A stretch of 6,620 bases of DNA from SIG575 sp964474295 (lineage in GTDB: Bacteria; Bacillota; Clostridia; Oscillospirales; Acutalibacteraceae). The translations under genes and the position numbers were made by a program. Location: contig CAYYRN010000062.1 in the NCBI GenBank assembly GCA_964474295.1, forward strand, positions 1-6,620, given 5' to 3'. Shown here piece by piece: positions 1 to 6,618 of this stretch (its first letter is position 1; each line of letters opens with the position of its first letter). Below the pieces are notes generated by a model, which worked only from the letters and a program-made list of their open reading frames with translations, had not been told where the DNA came from and ran no database searches.

Positions 1-7
1 TTTTATA

Positions 8-1189
8 TTACCATTTTACTTCCCAACGCGATGAAGCTTTACCTGCTTCGACAGAGTTATCCTTAACTATCTTTTTCTTAGGTTTTGATGCTTTAATTTT
101 ACTATCAAGCAATTGTTTATACTTTTGCGAATCAATCGGCAAACAAACGGTTTCGTTTGTCCAGTCGGATAAATGAATCGCATTTGAAACAGTCAAGCCT
201 TTAATGCCGTCAATTCCGGGAGCAATAAGCTCTTCACCGAAAAGTATGCAATTGACAAAATTCTGTAAAATCTGATTGTGTGCGGAAACATCCGAGTTTT
301 GAGGAATAAATTCGGAAAATTCACACTCAACTTTTTTAAATTCTTCAGAAGTAAAATTTCTGTACTCACTTTCCGGCAAATTATATTTCCATAATGAAAG
401 CTTACCGTTTTCTATAACCATCTTAGCTTTATCACAGGAAATTTCAAGTCGATTTGTTCCGGGGTTTTCTCCCGTCGAAGTGAAAAGAGCGCCCGTTGCA
501 CCGTTCGGATATTCAAAGAAAGCAGAAACATCATCTTCGACCTCAATATCGTGATATTTACCGTAATAGCAGTGTGCGGTAATTTTTTTCGGCATACCCA
601 CAAGCCATTGCATTATATCGATATTATGAGGACACTGGTTGATTAAAACGCCGCCGCCTTCATCTTTCCAAGTTGCCCGCCAAGAGCCTGAATCGTAATA
701 TTCCTGACGACGATACCAGTTGGTTATTATCCAAACAATTCTTTTCAGTTCACCGGTTTCACCCGAAAGCAACAATTCACGGGCTTTTTTAAAAACGGGA
801 TTAGTTCTTTGGTTATACATAATTCCAAAAACTTTGCCGCTTTTTTCAGCCTCAAGATTCATTTCTTCGACCTTTTGTGTGTAAACTCCCGCAGGTTTTT
901 CCGTTAAAACATGAAAACCCTTTTTAAAACATTTGACAGCAATAACAGGATGAAGAAAATGCGGCGTTGCTATTATAACGGCATCAATTTCGGCTTCATC
1001 CAAAAGCGTGTTGTAATCATCATAGACACTGACATTCGGCAAATTGTTTTTCGCCCAAAGCAATTTATCCTCGTTGATATCACACACCGCAGTTAAAACA
1101 GCATCTTTAATTTTTCCGTCAAATAAGCTTTTGGCATGGGTAGACCCCATATTGCCGATACCTATAATACCGAATTTCACCTTATTCAT
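8..1189 (-). CDS. Gfo/Idh/MocA family NAD(P)-dependent oxidoreductase, substrate unknown
   Basis: The protein has 393 residues. It opens with a Rossmann fold whose dinucleotide-binding motif is GIGNMG (residues 10-15), with an acidic D37 at the end of the second strand that favours NAD(H). The family's EKP motif is at 97-99, with K98 the expected catalytic lysine. The C-terminal domain holds GGG (178-180) and NQCPHNID (184-191), where H188 is the expected catalytic histidine. Members oxidise or reduce a sugar, inositol or sugar-acid hydroxyl in the cytoplasm. The ATG start has an AGAGG site 7 bases upstream, and the gene begins 16 bases after the aldolase stop, so it is probably co-transcribed as the last visible gene of the uronate operon. 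The C-terminus has a lysine-rich stretch (about 364-376) and ends in WEVKW. Context suggests a role in handling a uronate, uronide or related sugar, but the substrate cannot be read from the sequence. The family assignment is firm; the role is inference. Confidence 0.9.
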   Translation of the reverse strand: MNKVKFGIIGIGNMGSTHAKSLFDGKIKDAVLTAVCDINEDKLLWAKNNLPNVSVYDDYNTLLDEAEIDAVIIATPHFLHPVIAVKCFKKGFHVLTEKPAGVYTQKVEEMNLEAEKSGKVFGIMYNQRTNPVFKKARELLLSGETGELKRIVWIITNWYRRQEYYDSGSWRATWKDEGGGVLINQCPHNIDIMQWLVGMPKKITAHCYYGKYHDIEVEDDVSAFFEYPNGATGALFTSTGENPGTNRLEISCDKAKMVIENGKLSLWKYNLPESEYRNFTSEEFKKVECEFSEFIPQNSDVSAHNQILQNFVNCILFGEELIAPGIDGIKGLTVSNAIHLSDWTNETVCLPIDSQKYKQLLDSKIKASKPKKKIVKDNSVEAGKASSRWEVKW

Positions 1190-1205
1190 AAAAATGCCTC
1201 TGAAA

Positions 1206-1823
1206 TTACCCTCTTGCTTTTTTGATATTCTCTACAAAAGCTTTTGCATTTGCCGTAATATCGCCTTTTGTAAGACAGCTGCCTGCGCCTACCGCCACTG
1301 CACCTGCTTTAATCCAATCTGCAACGTTATCGGCATCGACACCGCCTGTGGGCATAATTTGAACCCAAGGAAGAGGGCCTTTAATATCTTTTATAAATCT
1401 CGGACCACTCAAATCACCGGGGAAAAGTTTAAGAACGTCAACGCCGGCTTCCATAGCGGTAACAGCTTCCGTAATTGTAAGTACACCTGCCATTGAGGGT
1501 ACTCTGTATCTGTTACAAAGCTTTGTAACTTCGGGGTTGAAATGCGGCGATACAATGTACTGCGCACCGGAAAGCAACGCGATTCTCGCAGTTTCGCTGT
1601 CAAGAACAGTGCCTGCACCCAAAACGATTTCTTCACCGTATTTTTTGGCAAGGTCTTCGATTACATGGTGTGCAAAAGGTACGGAAAATGTCAACTCAAT
1701 TGCATCAATCCCGCCCGCAATACACTTTTCTACAATGTCAAATGCTTTTTCGGAATTTTCGGCACGAACAACAGCCACAATTCCTTTATCTTTAATTCTT
1801 TCTATTACTCTTTCTTTTGTCAT
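1206..1823 (-). CDS. kdgA: 2-keto-3-deoxy-6-phosphogluconate (KDPG) aldolase, possibly bifunctional with 4-hydroxy-2-oxoglutarate aldolase
   Basis: This 205-residue class I aldolase should split KDPG into pyruvate and glyceraldehyde 3-phosphate in the cytoplasm, the last step of hexuronate breakdown. The length is normal for the family and the fold is a TIM barrel. Visible family signatures are IELTF with E43 as the general acid/base, GAGTV (69-73), SPHF (92-95), the Schiff-base lysine K132 in VLKLFPG, and the phosphate-binding glycines in PTGG (158-161) and GAGS (179-182). Where the E. coli enzyme has an arginine just after the catalytic Glu strand, this protein has S47, as in Bacillus-type KdgA proteins that carry Thr or Ser there. 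The ATG start is supported by GGAGG at 1834-1838, ten bases upstream. It lies 23 bases after uxuB and 16 bases before the Gfo/Idh gene. The gene could equally be called eda; 4-hydroxy-2-oxoglutarate cleavage is a known side activity of the family and is not shown here. Confidence 0.95.
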   Translation of the reverse strand: MTKERVIERIKDKGIVAVVRAENSEKAFDIVEKCIAGGIDAIELTFSVPFAHHVIEDLAKKYGEEIVLGAGTVLDSETARIALLSGAQYIVSPHFNPEVTKLCNRYRVPSMAGVLTITEAVTAMEAGVDVLKLFPGDLSGPRFIKDIKGPLPWVQIMPTGGVDADNVADWIKAGAVAVGAGSCLTKGDITANAKAFVENIKKARG

Positions 1824-1846
1824 AACAATTAAACCTCCGTCAAATA

Positions 1847-2674
1847 TTAAACACCCGAATATGCCGAGAAACCACCGTCAATCGGAATAACAACACCGGT
1901 GATAAAGCTCGAAACACTGTCATCAAGCAAAAAGCGAACTGTTCCCATAAGTTCTTCCGCTTCACCGAAGCGACCCATCGGTGTGGAATTGAGAATTTTG
2001 TTTGTTCTTGCGGTAGGTGTACCGTCCTCGTTAAAGAGCATACCTCTGTTTTGATTTGTTACAAAAAATCCCGGAGCGATTGCATTAACTCTTACACCCG
2101 AATTTGCAAAATGAACGGCAAGCCACTGTGTAAGGTTTGAAACAGCAGCCTTTGCACCGCTGTATGCGGGAATTTTTGTAAGCGGAGTATACGCATTCAT
2201 TGAAGATATGTTAAGAATACAGCCTTTTTCTCCCATAACAAAATCTTTAGCAAAAACCTGCGTGGGAAGAAGTACACCGAGGAAATTCAAATCAAAAACA
2301 AAGCTTATGCCATCCGGCTGAAGGTCAAAAAACGAAACGACATCTTTGTTTTCAATGTCTTCGGGATTAAAATATTCGTTTGTTGTTGTTCCTCTGGGAT
2401 TGTTTCCTCCGGCTCCGTTGATTAAAATCTGACATTTGCCGAATTTTTCAAGGACTTCATTGTGAGCATTTTCAAGACTTTCCTTATCAAGCACATTTGT
2501 CTTTATTGCAATGGCTTCGCCGCCGTTACTTCTTATTTGCTCCGCAATTTTTTCGGCAGCCTCCAAATTGATATCCAAAAGTGCAACCTTGTGTCCGTCC
2601 TTTGCAAGTTCAACCGCAAAATTGCCGCAAAGCACACCGCCTGCACCTGTTATAACTATTACTTTTGAATCCAT
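1847..2674 (-). CDS. uxuB: D-mannonate oxidoreductase / fructuronate reductase, SDR family
   Basis: This 275-residue short-chain dehydrogenase should reduce D-fructuronate to D-mannonate with NAD(P)H, linking uronate isomerase to mannonate dehydratase. The N-terminal glycine-rich loop is TGAGGVLCG (9-17), a variant of TGxxxGxG typical of this SDR subgroup. D34 ends the second strand and suggests NAD(H). NGAGG is at 86-90, followed by an insertion of about 30 residues that is characteristic of the mannonate oxidoreductase branch. The catalytic set is N130, S158, Y171 and K175 (YSGAK), then the PG turn at 201-202. It is unrelated to the longer E. coli UxuB and resembles the B. subtilis UxuB (YjmF) type. 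The ATG has AAGGGG seven bases upstream, and that site overlaps the uxuA stop codon (TAAGGGG), so the two genes may be translationally coupled. SDR membership is certain; the substrate is inferred from the subgroup motif and from sitting directly after uxuA. Confidence 0.9.
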   Translation of the reverse strand: MDSKVIVITGAGGVLCGNFAVELAKDGHKVALLDINLEAAEKIAEQIRSNGGEAIAIKTNVLDKESLENAHNEVLEKFGKCQILINGAGGNNPRGTTTNEYFNPEDIENKDVVSFFDLQPDGISFVFDLNFLGVLLPTQVFAKDFVMGEKGCILNISSMNAYTPLTKIPAYSGAKAAVSNLTQWLAVHFANSGVRVNAIAPGFFVTNQNRGMLFNEDGTPTARTNKILNSTPMGRFGEAEELMGTVRFLLDDSVSSFITGVVIPIDGGFSAYSGV

Positions 2675-2685
2675 AATCTTTCCCC

Positions 2686-3726
2686 TTACTTTGATGATTT
2701 TTCAACAGCCTCAATAAGACCGCTGAGATATGTAGCACCGAGAGCTCTGTCATAAAGACCGTAACCGTATCTGCCTTTTTCGCCCCAAATCATTCTTCCG
2801 TGGTCGGGACGGACATAACCGTCAAAACCGCTGTCATGAAGTGCCTTGACAATTTCATACATATCAAAAGAACCACATTCACTCGGATGTGCGGTTTCCA
2901 TAAACTTTCTGTCACCTGTGTGCTTAATGTTCCTGAGATGTGCAAAGTGTATTCTGCCTTGATATTTTCTTATCATCTTTGGCAAATCATTGTTCACATC
3001 GGCACCGAGAGAGCCAGTGCAGAAGGTCAAGCCGTTTGCCGGAGAATCCACAAGCTTGAGGAACCTGTCAAGGTTCTTTTCGTTTGTTATAATCCTCGGC
3101 AATCCGAAAATACCCCATGGCGGATCATCGGGATGTATTGCCATTTTCACTCCGCTTTCCTCCGCAACGGGAATAACGGCTTCGAGGAAAGTCTTAACGT
3201 TATCCCAAAGCTTTTCTTCACCGAGCGCTTCATACTGCTTCAAAAGGTCTTTCAATTGCTCTTTGGAATAACTTTCATCCCAGCCGGGCAAGGAAAGCTC
3301 ACTTGTAAGCGGATTCATTGACAAAACCGTTTCTTCGTCATATGCAAGTCCGTTTGAACCGTCAGAATGTTTATGCTCAAGCTCGCTTCTCAACCAATCG
3401 AAAACGGGCATAAAGTTGTAGCAAATACATTTAACTCCGGCTTCGCCCAAGCGTCTGACATTCTCGCAGTAATTTTCTATCAGTACCGGTGCTTTTTCGT
3501 TTCCGAGCTTGATATCTTCGGGAACCGGAACGCTTTCGACAACCTCAAACTCAAGTCCTTTATCGTTTGCCTTCTTTTTTAATTCGGCAATGCTTTCTCT
3601 CGACCAAACACCACCTGCCGGAACATCGTAAACAGCTGATACAATACCGGTCATTGTAGGTATTTGTCTGATACAATCAAGTGTTACGGGGTCATTATCA
3701 CCGTACCATCTGAAAGTCATTTTCAT
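2686..3726 (-). CDS. uxuA: D-mannonate dehydratase
   Basis: This 346-residue protein should dehydrate D-mannonate to 2-keto-3-deoxy-D-gluconate, a metal-dependent (Mn or Fe) reaction in the cytoplasm. The N-terminus MKMTFRWYGDNDPV is a hallmark of UxuA, followed by IPTMTGIVSAVYDVPAG (22-38). The TIM-barrel metal site is visible as H198 in IHPDDPP, C236 in TFCTGSLG, H263 in FAHLRN and D308 in RPDHGR; these match the His/Cys/His/Asp ligand set known for the family. The length fits the Firmicute form, shorter than the roughly 394-residue E. coli enzyme. I chose the first of two nearby ATGs (3726 rather than 3720) because the AAGGGTG site lies seven bases from it, whereas the second would be about thirteen away. 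It starts 16 bases after the uxaC stop and ends 11 bases before uxuB. No residue looks damaged. Identity is very secure. Confidence 0.97.
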   Translation of the reverse strand: MKMTFRWYGDNDPVTLDCIRQIPTMTGIVSAVYDVPAGGVWSRESIAELKKKANDKGLEFEVVESVPVPEDIKLGNEKAPVLIENYCENVRRLGEAGVKCICYNFMPVFDWLRSELEHKHSDGSNGLAYDEETVLSMNPLTSELSLPGWDESYSKEQLKDLLKQYEALGEEKLWDNVKTFLEAVIPVAEESGVKMAIHPDDPPWGIFGLPRIITNEKNLDRFLKLVDSPANGLTFCTGSLGADVNNDLPKMIRKYQGRIHFAHLRNIKHTGDRKFMETAHPSECGSFDMYEIVKALHDSGFDGYVRPDHGRMIWGEKGRYGYGLYDRALGATYLSGLIEAVEKSSK

Positions 3727-3742
3727 TTATGAACACCCTTTC

Positions 3743-5122
3743 TTATTCTGAAAGCTTATTTTTAATATTGTAATAACAAATTCTTTCCGCAATTTTGAAA
3801 GCGGATTCAAGCGGTGCAAACTCACCTTTTTCTACAGCTTTTCCGAGTTCGGAAGATAAAATTCTTCTGAAATAATCGTGTCTTGCATAAGAAAGGAAGC
3901 TCCTGCTATCAGTAAGCATACCGTAAAAAGTACCGATTGAGGCGGTTTCACTGTAAATTTCAATTTGCTTTTTTATTCCGCTTAAATTGTCGCAGAACCA
4001 CCAAGCCGCACCGAGACTTACATTTCTGAAAGAACGAATACCCGTTGCGATTTCGTAATATATTGTCGGATTGAGTGTATAAACAATCGTCTCCGGCAAA
4101 GATGAGCATTGCTCCATTCTGTCAAGCAAGGAAGTAATTGAAGATGCCTTAATCGGATTTCCCACACAGTCGCCGCCGACATCTCTGCCGATTGATTTAA
4201 ACAGTGCCGTTGATGCGTTCCTTTTTACTGCCAAATGAAGCTGCATAATCAAGCCGTGTTTTTTGTAAATACCGCCGAGGAAGATGTAAACATTTGAAAT
4301 AAACGCATCATATTCTTTTTCTGAAAGTACTCCTCCGGCAATTGCTTTTTTGAAAGCCGAGTCAGCTTCTTCATCCGTTCCGATATATTCGGGGAAACGT
4401 TCAATGCCGACATCAGTCATTTTGCATCCCATAGATGCGAAAAACTCAACTCTTTTTTCAAGTGCCGATTTAAGTGAATAAATATCCTTCACTTCAACGC
4501 CCGAACACTCCGAAAGCTTTTTGATATAATCAACATATCCGTCTGCCGTGTAAAGGAACAGATTGTCCGTTCTGAAAGAGGGGCAAACCTTTGCGGAAAT
4601 TCCGCTGTCTTGTGCAATCAACTTGTGATATTCAAGAGTGTCTATTATGTCATCTGTTGTGGCAATATACTCAACATTTGAATCGGAAATTAATTTTCTC
4701 GGTGACATTTTAGTTGACTTTATCACATCATTTGCCTTGTTCCAAATCATCTCGGCATTTTCGGAGTTAAACGGCTCTGTAATACCGAAAAACTGTTTTA
4801 ATTCAAGGTGCGTCCAGTGATAAAGCGGGTTTCCTAAAGAAAGTTCTATCGCCTCGGCATATTTAATGAATTTTTCTTTCCAAGAAGCATTGCCTGTTAT
4901 GTACTTTTCGTCAATTCCGACGCTTCTCATTAAACGCCATTTATAATGGTCGCCGCCGAGCCAAATTTCACCGATGTTGTCAAAAGGCTTATCCTCGTAA
5001 ATTTCTTTCGGCTGCAAGTGACAGTGATAGTCGATTATCGGTAAACTTTTCACTTTGTTGTATATTTCTGCCGATGCTTCACTTTCGAGAAATACATTTT
5101 CACCGTAAAATTCTTTTTTCAA
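3743..5122 (-). CDS. uxaC: Uronate (glucuronate) isomerase, TTG start
   Basis: This 459-residue amidohydrolase-superfamily enzyme should interconvert D-glucuronate and D-fructuronate; the family also converts D-galacturonate to D-tagaturonate. The N-terminal metal motif DYHCHL gives H33 and H35, followed by GDHYKWRLMR (57-66), GNPLYHWTHLEL (97-108) and TTDD (155-158). Further expected active-site positions are R184, D237, H296 in MQLH, and D405 and R407 in MLTDSRSFLSY. The length is close to the usual 465-470. The start is TTG: no ATG lies ahead of the HxH motif in this frame, and AAGGAGA sits eight bases upstream. Several residues beside the catalytic ones differ from the usual forms: QLHLAVKR rather than QLHIGALR, TDV rather than SDH, and WWFCDN where WWFND is common. 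Without altronate genes in the window, glucuronate is the likelier substrate. Family assignment is firm. Confidence 0.96.
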   Translation of the reverse strand: MKKEFYGENVFLESEASAEIYNKVKSLPIIDYHCHLQPKEIYEDKPFDNIGEIWLGGDHYKWRLMRSVGIDEKYITGNASWKEKFIKYAEAIELSLGNPLYHWTHLELKQFFGITEPFNSENAEMIWNKANDVIKSTKMSPRKLISDSNVEYIATTDDIIDTLEYHKLIAQDSGISAKVCPSFRTDNLFLYTADGYVDYIKKLSECSGVEVKDIYSLKSALEKRVEFFASMGCKMTDVGIERFPEYIGTDEEADSAFKKAIAGGVLSEKEYDAFISNVYIFLGGIYKKHGLIMQLHLAVKRNASTALFKSIGRDVGGDCVGNPIKASSITSLLDRMEQCSSLPETIVYTLNPTIYYEIATGIRSFRNVSLGAAWWFCDNLSGIKKQIEIYSETASIGTFYGMLTDSRSFLSYARHDYFRRILSSELGKAVEKGEFAPLESAFKIAERICYYNIKNKLSE

Positions 5123-5130
5123 AATTAAAA

Positions 5131-5137
5131 TCTCCTT
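5131..5137 (-). promoter_or_regulatory. Ribosome binding site that fixes the TTG start of uxaC
   Basis: On the minus strand this reads AAGGAGA, a near-perfect Shine-Dalgarno sequence, eight bases before the TTG at 5122. No in-frame ATG occurs before the essential HxH motif, so this site decides the start. It lies in the 19-base gap between the transporter stop and uxaC. Confidence 0.85.
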
Positions 5138-5141
5138 ATAT

Positions 5142-6572
5142 TCAATATTTTATGCTTAAACTTTTTTCAGCATCACATAAATCAATCTTTTCGGCATTGT
5201 AATCAGCCATAATCTGAACGTCTTTATCGTTGAGCTTATAAAATCTCCAAACAATCCAGCCGAGCAAGCAACCGATAGCGGGAACCATAACATAAATAAA
5301 CCAAAGCACATCAAGAGCGTGTGTAGGCTGCGTGATTCCGAGTGCTCTGAGTTCATTGAAATTTTCAACCTCAACATTTATCCAGCCTGTCGATTTCAAA
5401 CCGAGCAGGAACATACCGAGCGCTCCCGAAACGGCTCCGGTAAGCTTAGCCATAAAAGTTTGAATTGCAAATGTAATACCGGTTGCTTCGATGCCGGATT
5501 TGTACTTACCGTATTCTGCACAGTCGGGAGTGAACATAAACATAAGCACGCCGTGAATACCCGCAGGTATTGCACGCAATGTCGAAAGTACAATGTAAAC
5601 CCAAATGCTTTTTGCACCTATGAGCCATATAACAACACTTAAAACAACATTGGCTGCGGCACAAAGTCTGAAAAGCTTCATCTTATCGATTTTCTTCAAC
5701 ATTTCGGGAACGAGCAATGAGAAAACAAGCTGAGGTGCTACCGAAATTGCACTTACGACAAGTGAGAAAAGCTCATTATTGAAGATGTAATATGAAACAA
5801 AAAGATTAAAGGAAGCACTTACATTCGCAGCGGAGAAGAAGAAATATCCGAGATAGTAAATCAACAAATACTTGTTTGAAAACAAATATTTAAACATCCT
5901 TCTAATTGTAAAAGCTTCTTCCGATTTTGCAACATAGCGTTCTTTTATGTTAAACAGAACGGGAACCATTGTAAGCACGGCAAAAACACAAATAACAAGT
6001 GCGACAACAGTATAGTTTGAATTGATTTTTTCACTTACGAGAACAGTTGCCACAACAGTTGTAACAGCGGTACCTACACCGCCCCAAATGCTTTTGTAAG
6101 AAAGCATACTGTTTCTTTCGTTAAGATTTTTTGTCATTGCTGTGATAACCCCGTAAATCGGAACATCACATAAGGTGTAAGCCGTATCCCAAAGTATGTA
6201 CGCAACAGCAAACCAAATAAGCTTTGCTGTTTGACCTGTGCTTGCGGGAATGAAGAACAGCAATAAGGTTGAAATCGGAATAAATACCGTTGAAATTCTA
6301 AGCCACGGCAAATATTTTTTACCGTTTTTAAATTTTACCGAGTCGAAAATGACACCGAAAATAGCATCATTCACGGCATCCCAAATTTTAACGATAAGCA
6401 TAACCGTACCGGCTTTTACCATGTCCACGCCTTGAAACATCAAATAAGTTACAAGAAAAGTGGTAACAAGCGAGTAAACTGCATTCTGACCCGCAAAATA
6501 TATGTAATAACTTTTTCTTTCTGCGGAATCTGTCTGCCAGCCTTCAGGGGTAGTTTTAAGCTTTTTAAACAT
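5142..6572 (-). CDS. GPH-family (glycoside-pentoside-hexuronide) sugar:cation symporter of the MFS
   Basis: This 476-residue membrane protein should import a hexuronate or hexuronide with Na+ or H+. About twelve hydrophobic segments are visible, for example near 30-46, 94-109, 117-139, 187-206, 235-262, 266-289, 303-319, 323-345, 368-391 and 422-443. GPH signatures are KIWDAVNDAIFGVIFDSV (62-79), with D65 and D69 at the place of the MelB cation-site acids, the loop KNGKKYLPWLR (82-92), and the second-half motif DCAEYGKYKSGIEATGI (350-366), matching the MelB/GusB segment ahead of helix XI. A longer reading frame opens at 6614, but its ATG lies inside a palindrome and lacks a good ribosome site. 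The ATG at 6572 has AGAGGTG six bases upstream, and the protein then starts MFKKLKTTPEGW, as GPH proteins usually do. It is the first gene of the visible operon, 19 bases before uxaC. Glucuronate or glucuronide as substrate is inferred from the neighbours. Confidence 0.92.
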   Translation of the reverse strand: MFKKLKTTPEGWQTDSAERKSYYIYFAGQNAVYSLVTTFLVTYLMFQGVDMVKAGTVMLIVKIWDAVNDAIFGVIFDSVKFKNGKKYLPWLRISTVFIPISTLLLFFIPASTGQTAKLIWFAVAYILWDTAYTLCDVPIYGVITAMTKNLNERNSMLSYKSIWGGVGTAVTTVVATVLVSEKINSNYTVVALVICVFAVLTMVPVLFNIKERYVAKSEEAFTIRRMFKYLFSNKYLLIYYLGYFFFSAANVSASFNLFVSYYIFNNELFSLVVSAISVAPQLVFSLLVPEMLKKIDKMKLFRLCAAANVVLSVVIWLIGAKSIWVYIVLSTLRAIPAGIHGVLMFMFTPDCAEYGKYKSGIEATGITFAIQTFMAKLTGAVSGALGMFLLGLKSTGWINVEVENFNELRALGITQPTHALDVLWFIYVMVPAIGCLLGWIVWRFYKLNDKDVQIMADYNAEKIDLCDAEKSLSIKY

Positions 6573-6578
6573 AAATTT

Positions 6579-6585
6579 CACCTCT
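6579..6585 (-). promoter_or_regulatory. Ribosome binding site that fixes the transporter start
   Basis: The minus strand reads AGAGGTG six bases before the ATG at 6572. This supports the inner start over the upstream ATG at 6614, which would add 14 residues (MVRFSIEIFTEVKF) not expected at the N-terminus of a GPH transporter. Confidence 0.8.
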
Positions 6586-6597
6586 GTAAAAATTTCA

Positions 6598-6603
6598 ATA
6601 CTA
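6598..6603 (-). promoter_or_regulatory. Possible -10 element of the operon promoter (weak)
   Basis: The minus strand reads TAGTAT, matching four of six positions of TATAAT, 25 bases before the transporter start codon. It would give a leader of about 19 bases that contains the ribosome site. A -35 box would lie beyond the window edge, so this cannot be confirmed, and in AT-rich DNA such a match is easily found by chance. Confidence 0.25.
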
Positions 6604-6618
6604 AATCGTACCATTTAG
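6601..6618. promoter_or_regulatory. 18-bp imperfect palindrome, candidate repressor operator
   Basis: CTAAATCGTACCATTTAG has perfect 6-base arms (CTAAAT / ATTTAG) and a GTAC centre; 16 of 18 positions are symmetric, the mismatches being the pair flanking GTAC. It lies 29-46 bases upstream of the transporter start codon and overlaps the possible -10 element, a usual place for a repressor site. Its AT-rich arms around a GTAC core are loosely like GntR/FadR-type operators, the family of E. coli UxuR and ExuR, but LacI-type regulators also control uronate operons in Firmicutes. No regulator gene is in the window. It is not a terminator: there is no GC-rich stem or T-run. Function is inferred from symmetry and place only. 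Confidence 0.45.

Noticed and set aside
1..7. Possible terminator at the left edge
   Set aside because: Only seven bases follow the last stop codon, so neither a terminator nor a following gene can be judged.
1044..1496. Plus-strand open frame of 150 codons
   Set aside because: It lies antisense across the kdgA/Gfo-Idh junction, whose minus-strand genes have clear family motifs. Its product resembles no family I know and is cysteine-rich in the way antisense frames often are.
1537..1890. Plus-strand frames of 96 and 117 codons near the kdgA start
   Set aside because: They run through kdgA and the kdgA-uxuB gap on the opposite strand with no domain or convincing start; treated as shadows.
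2800..3321. Plus-strand open frame of 173 codons
   Set aside because: It is entirely antisense to uxuA, whose metal-site motifs occupy this stretch; I see no ribosome site of note and no recognisable domain.
1190..5141. Intergenic terminators, attenuators or small RNAs between the genes
   Set aside because: The gaps are about 11 to 23 bases and are filled by ribosome binding sites; there is no room for a hairpin with a T-run.
5319..5642. Plus-strand open frame of 107 codons within the transporter gene
   Set aside because: Antisense to conserved GPH transmembrane segments; no independent support.
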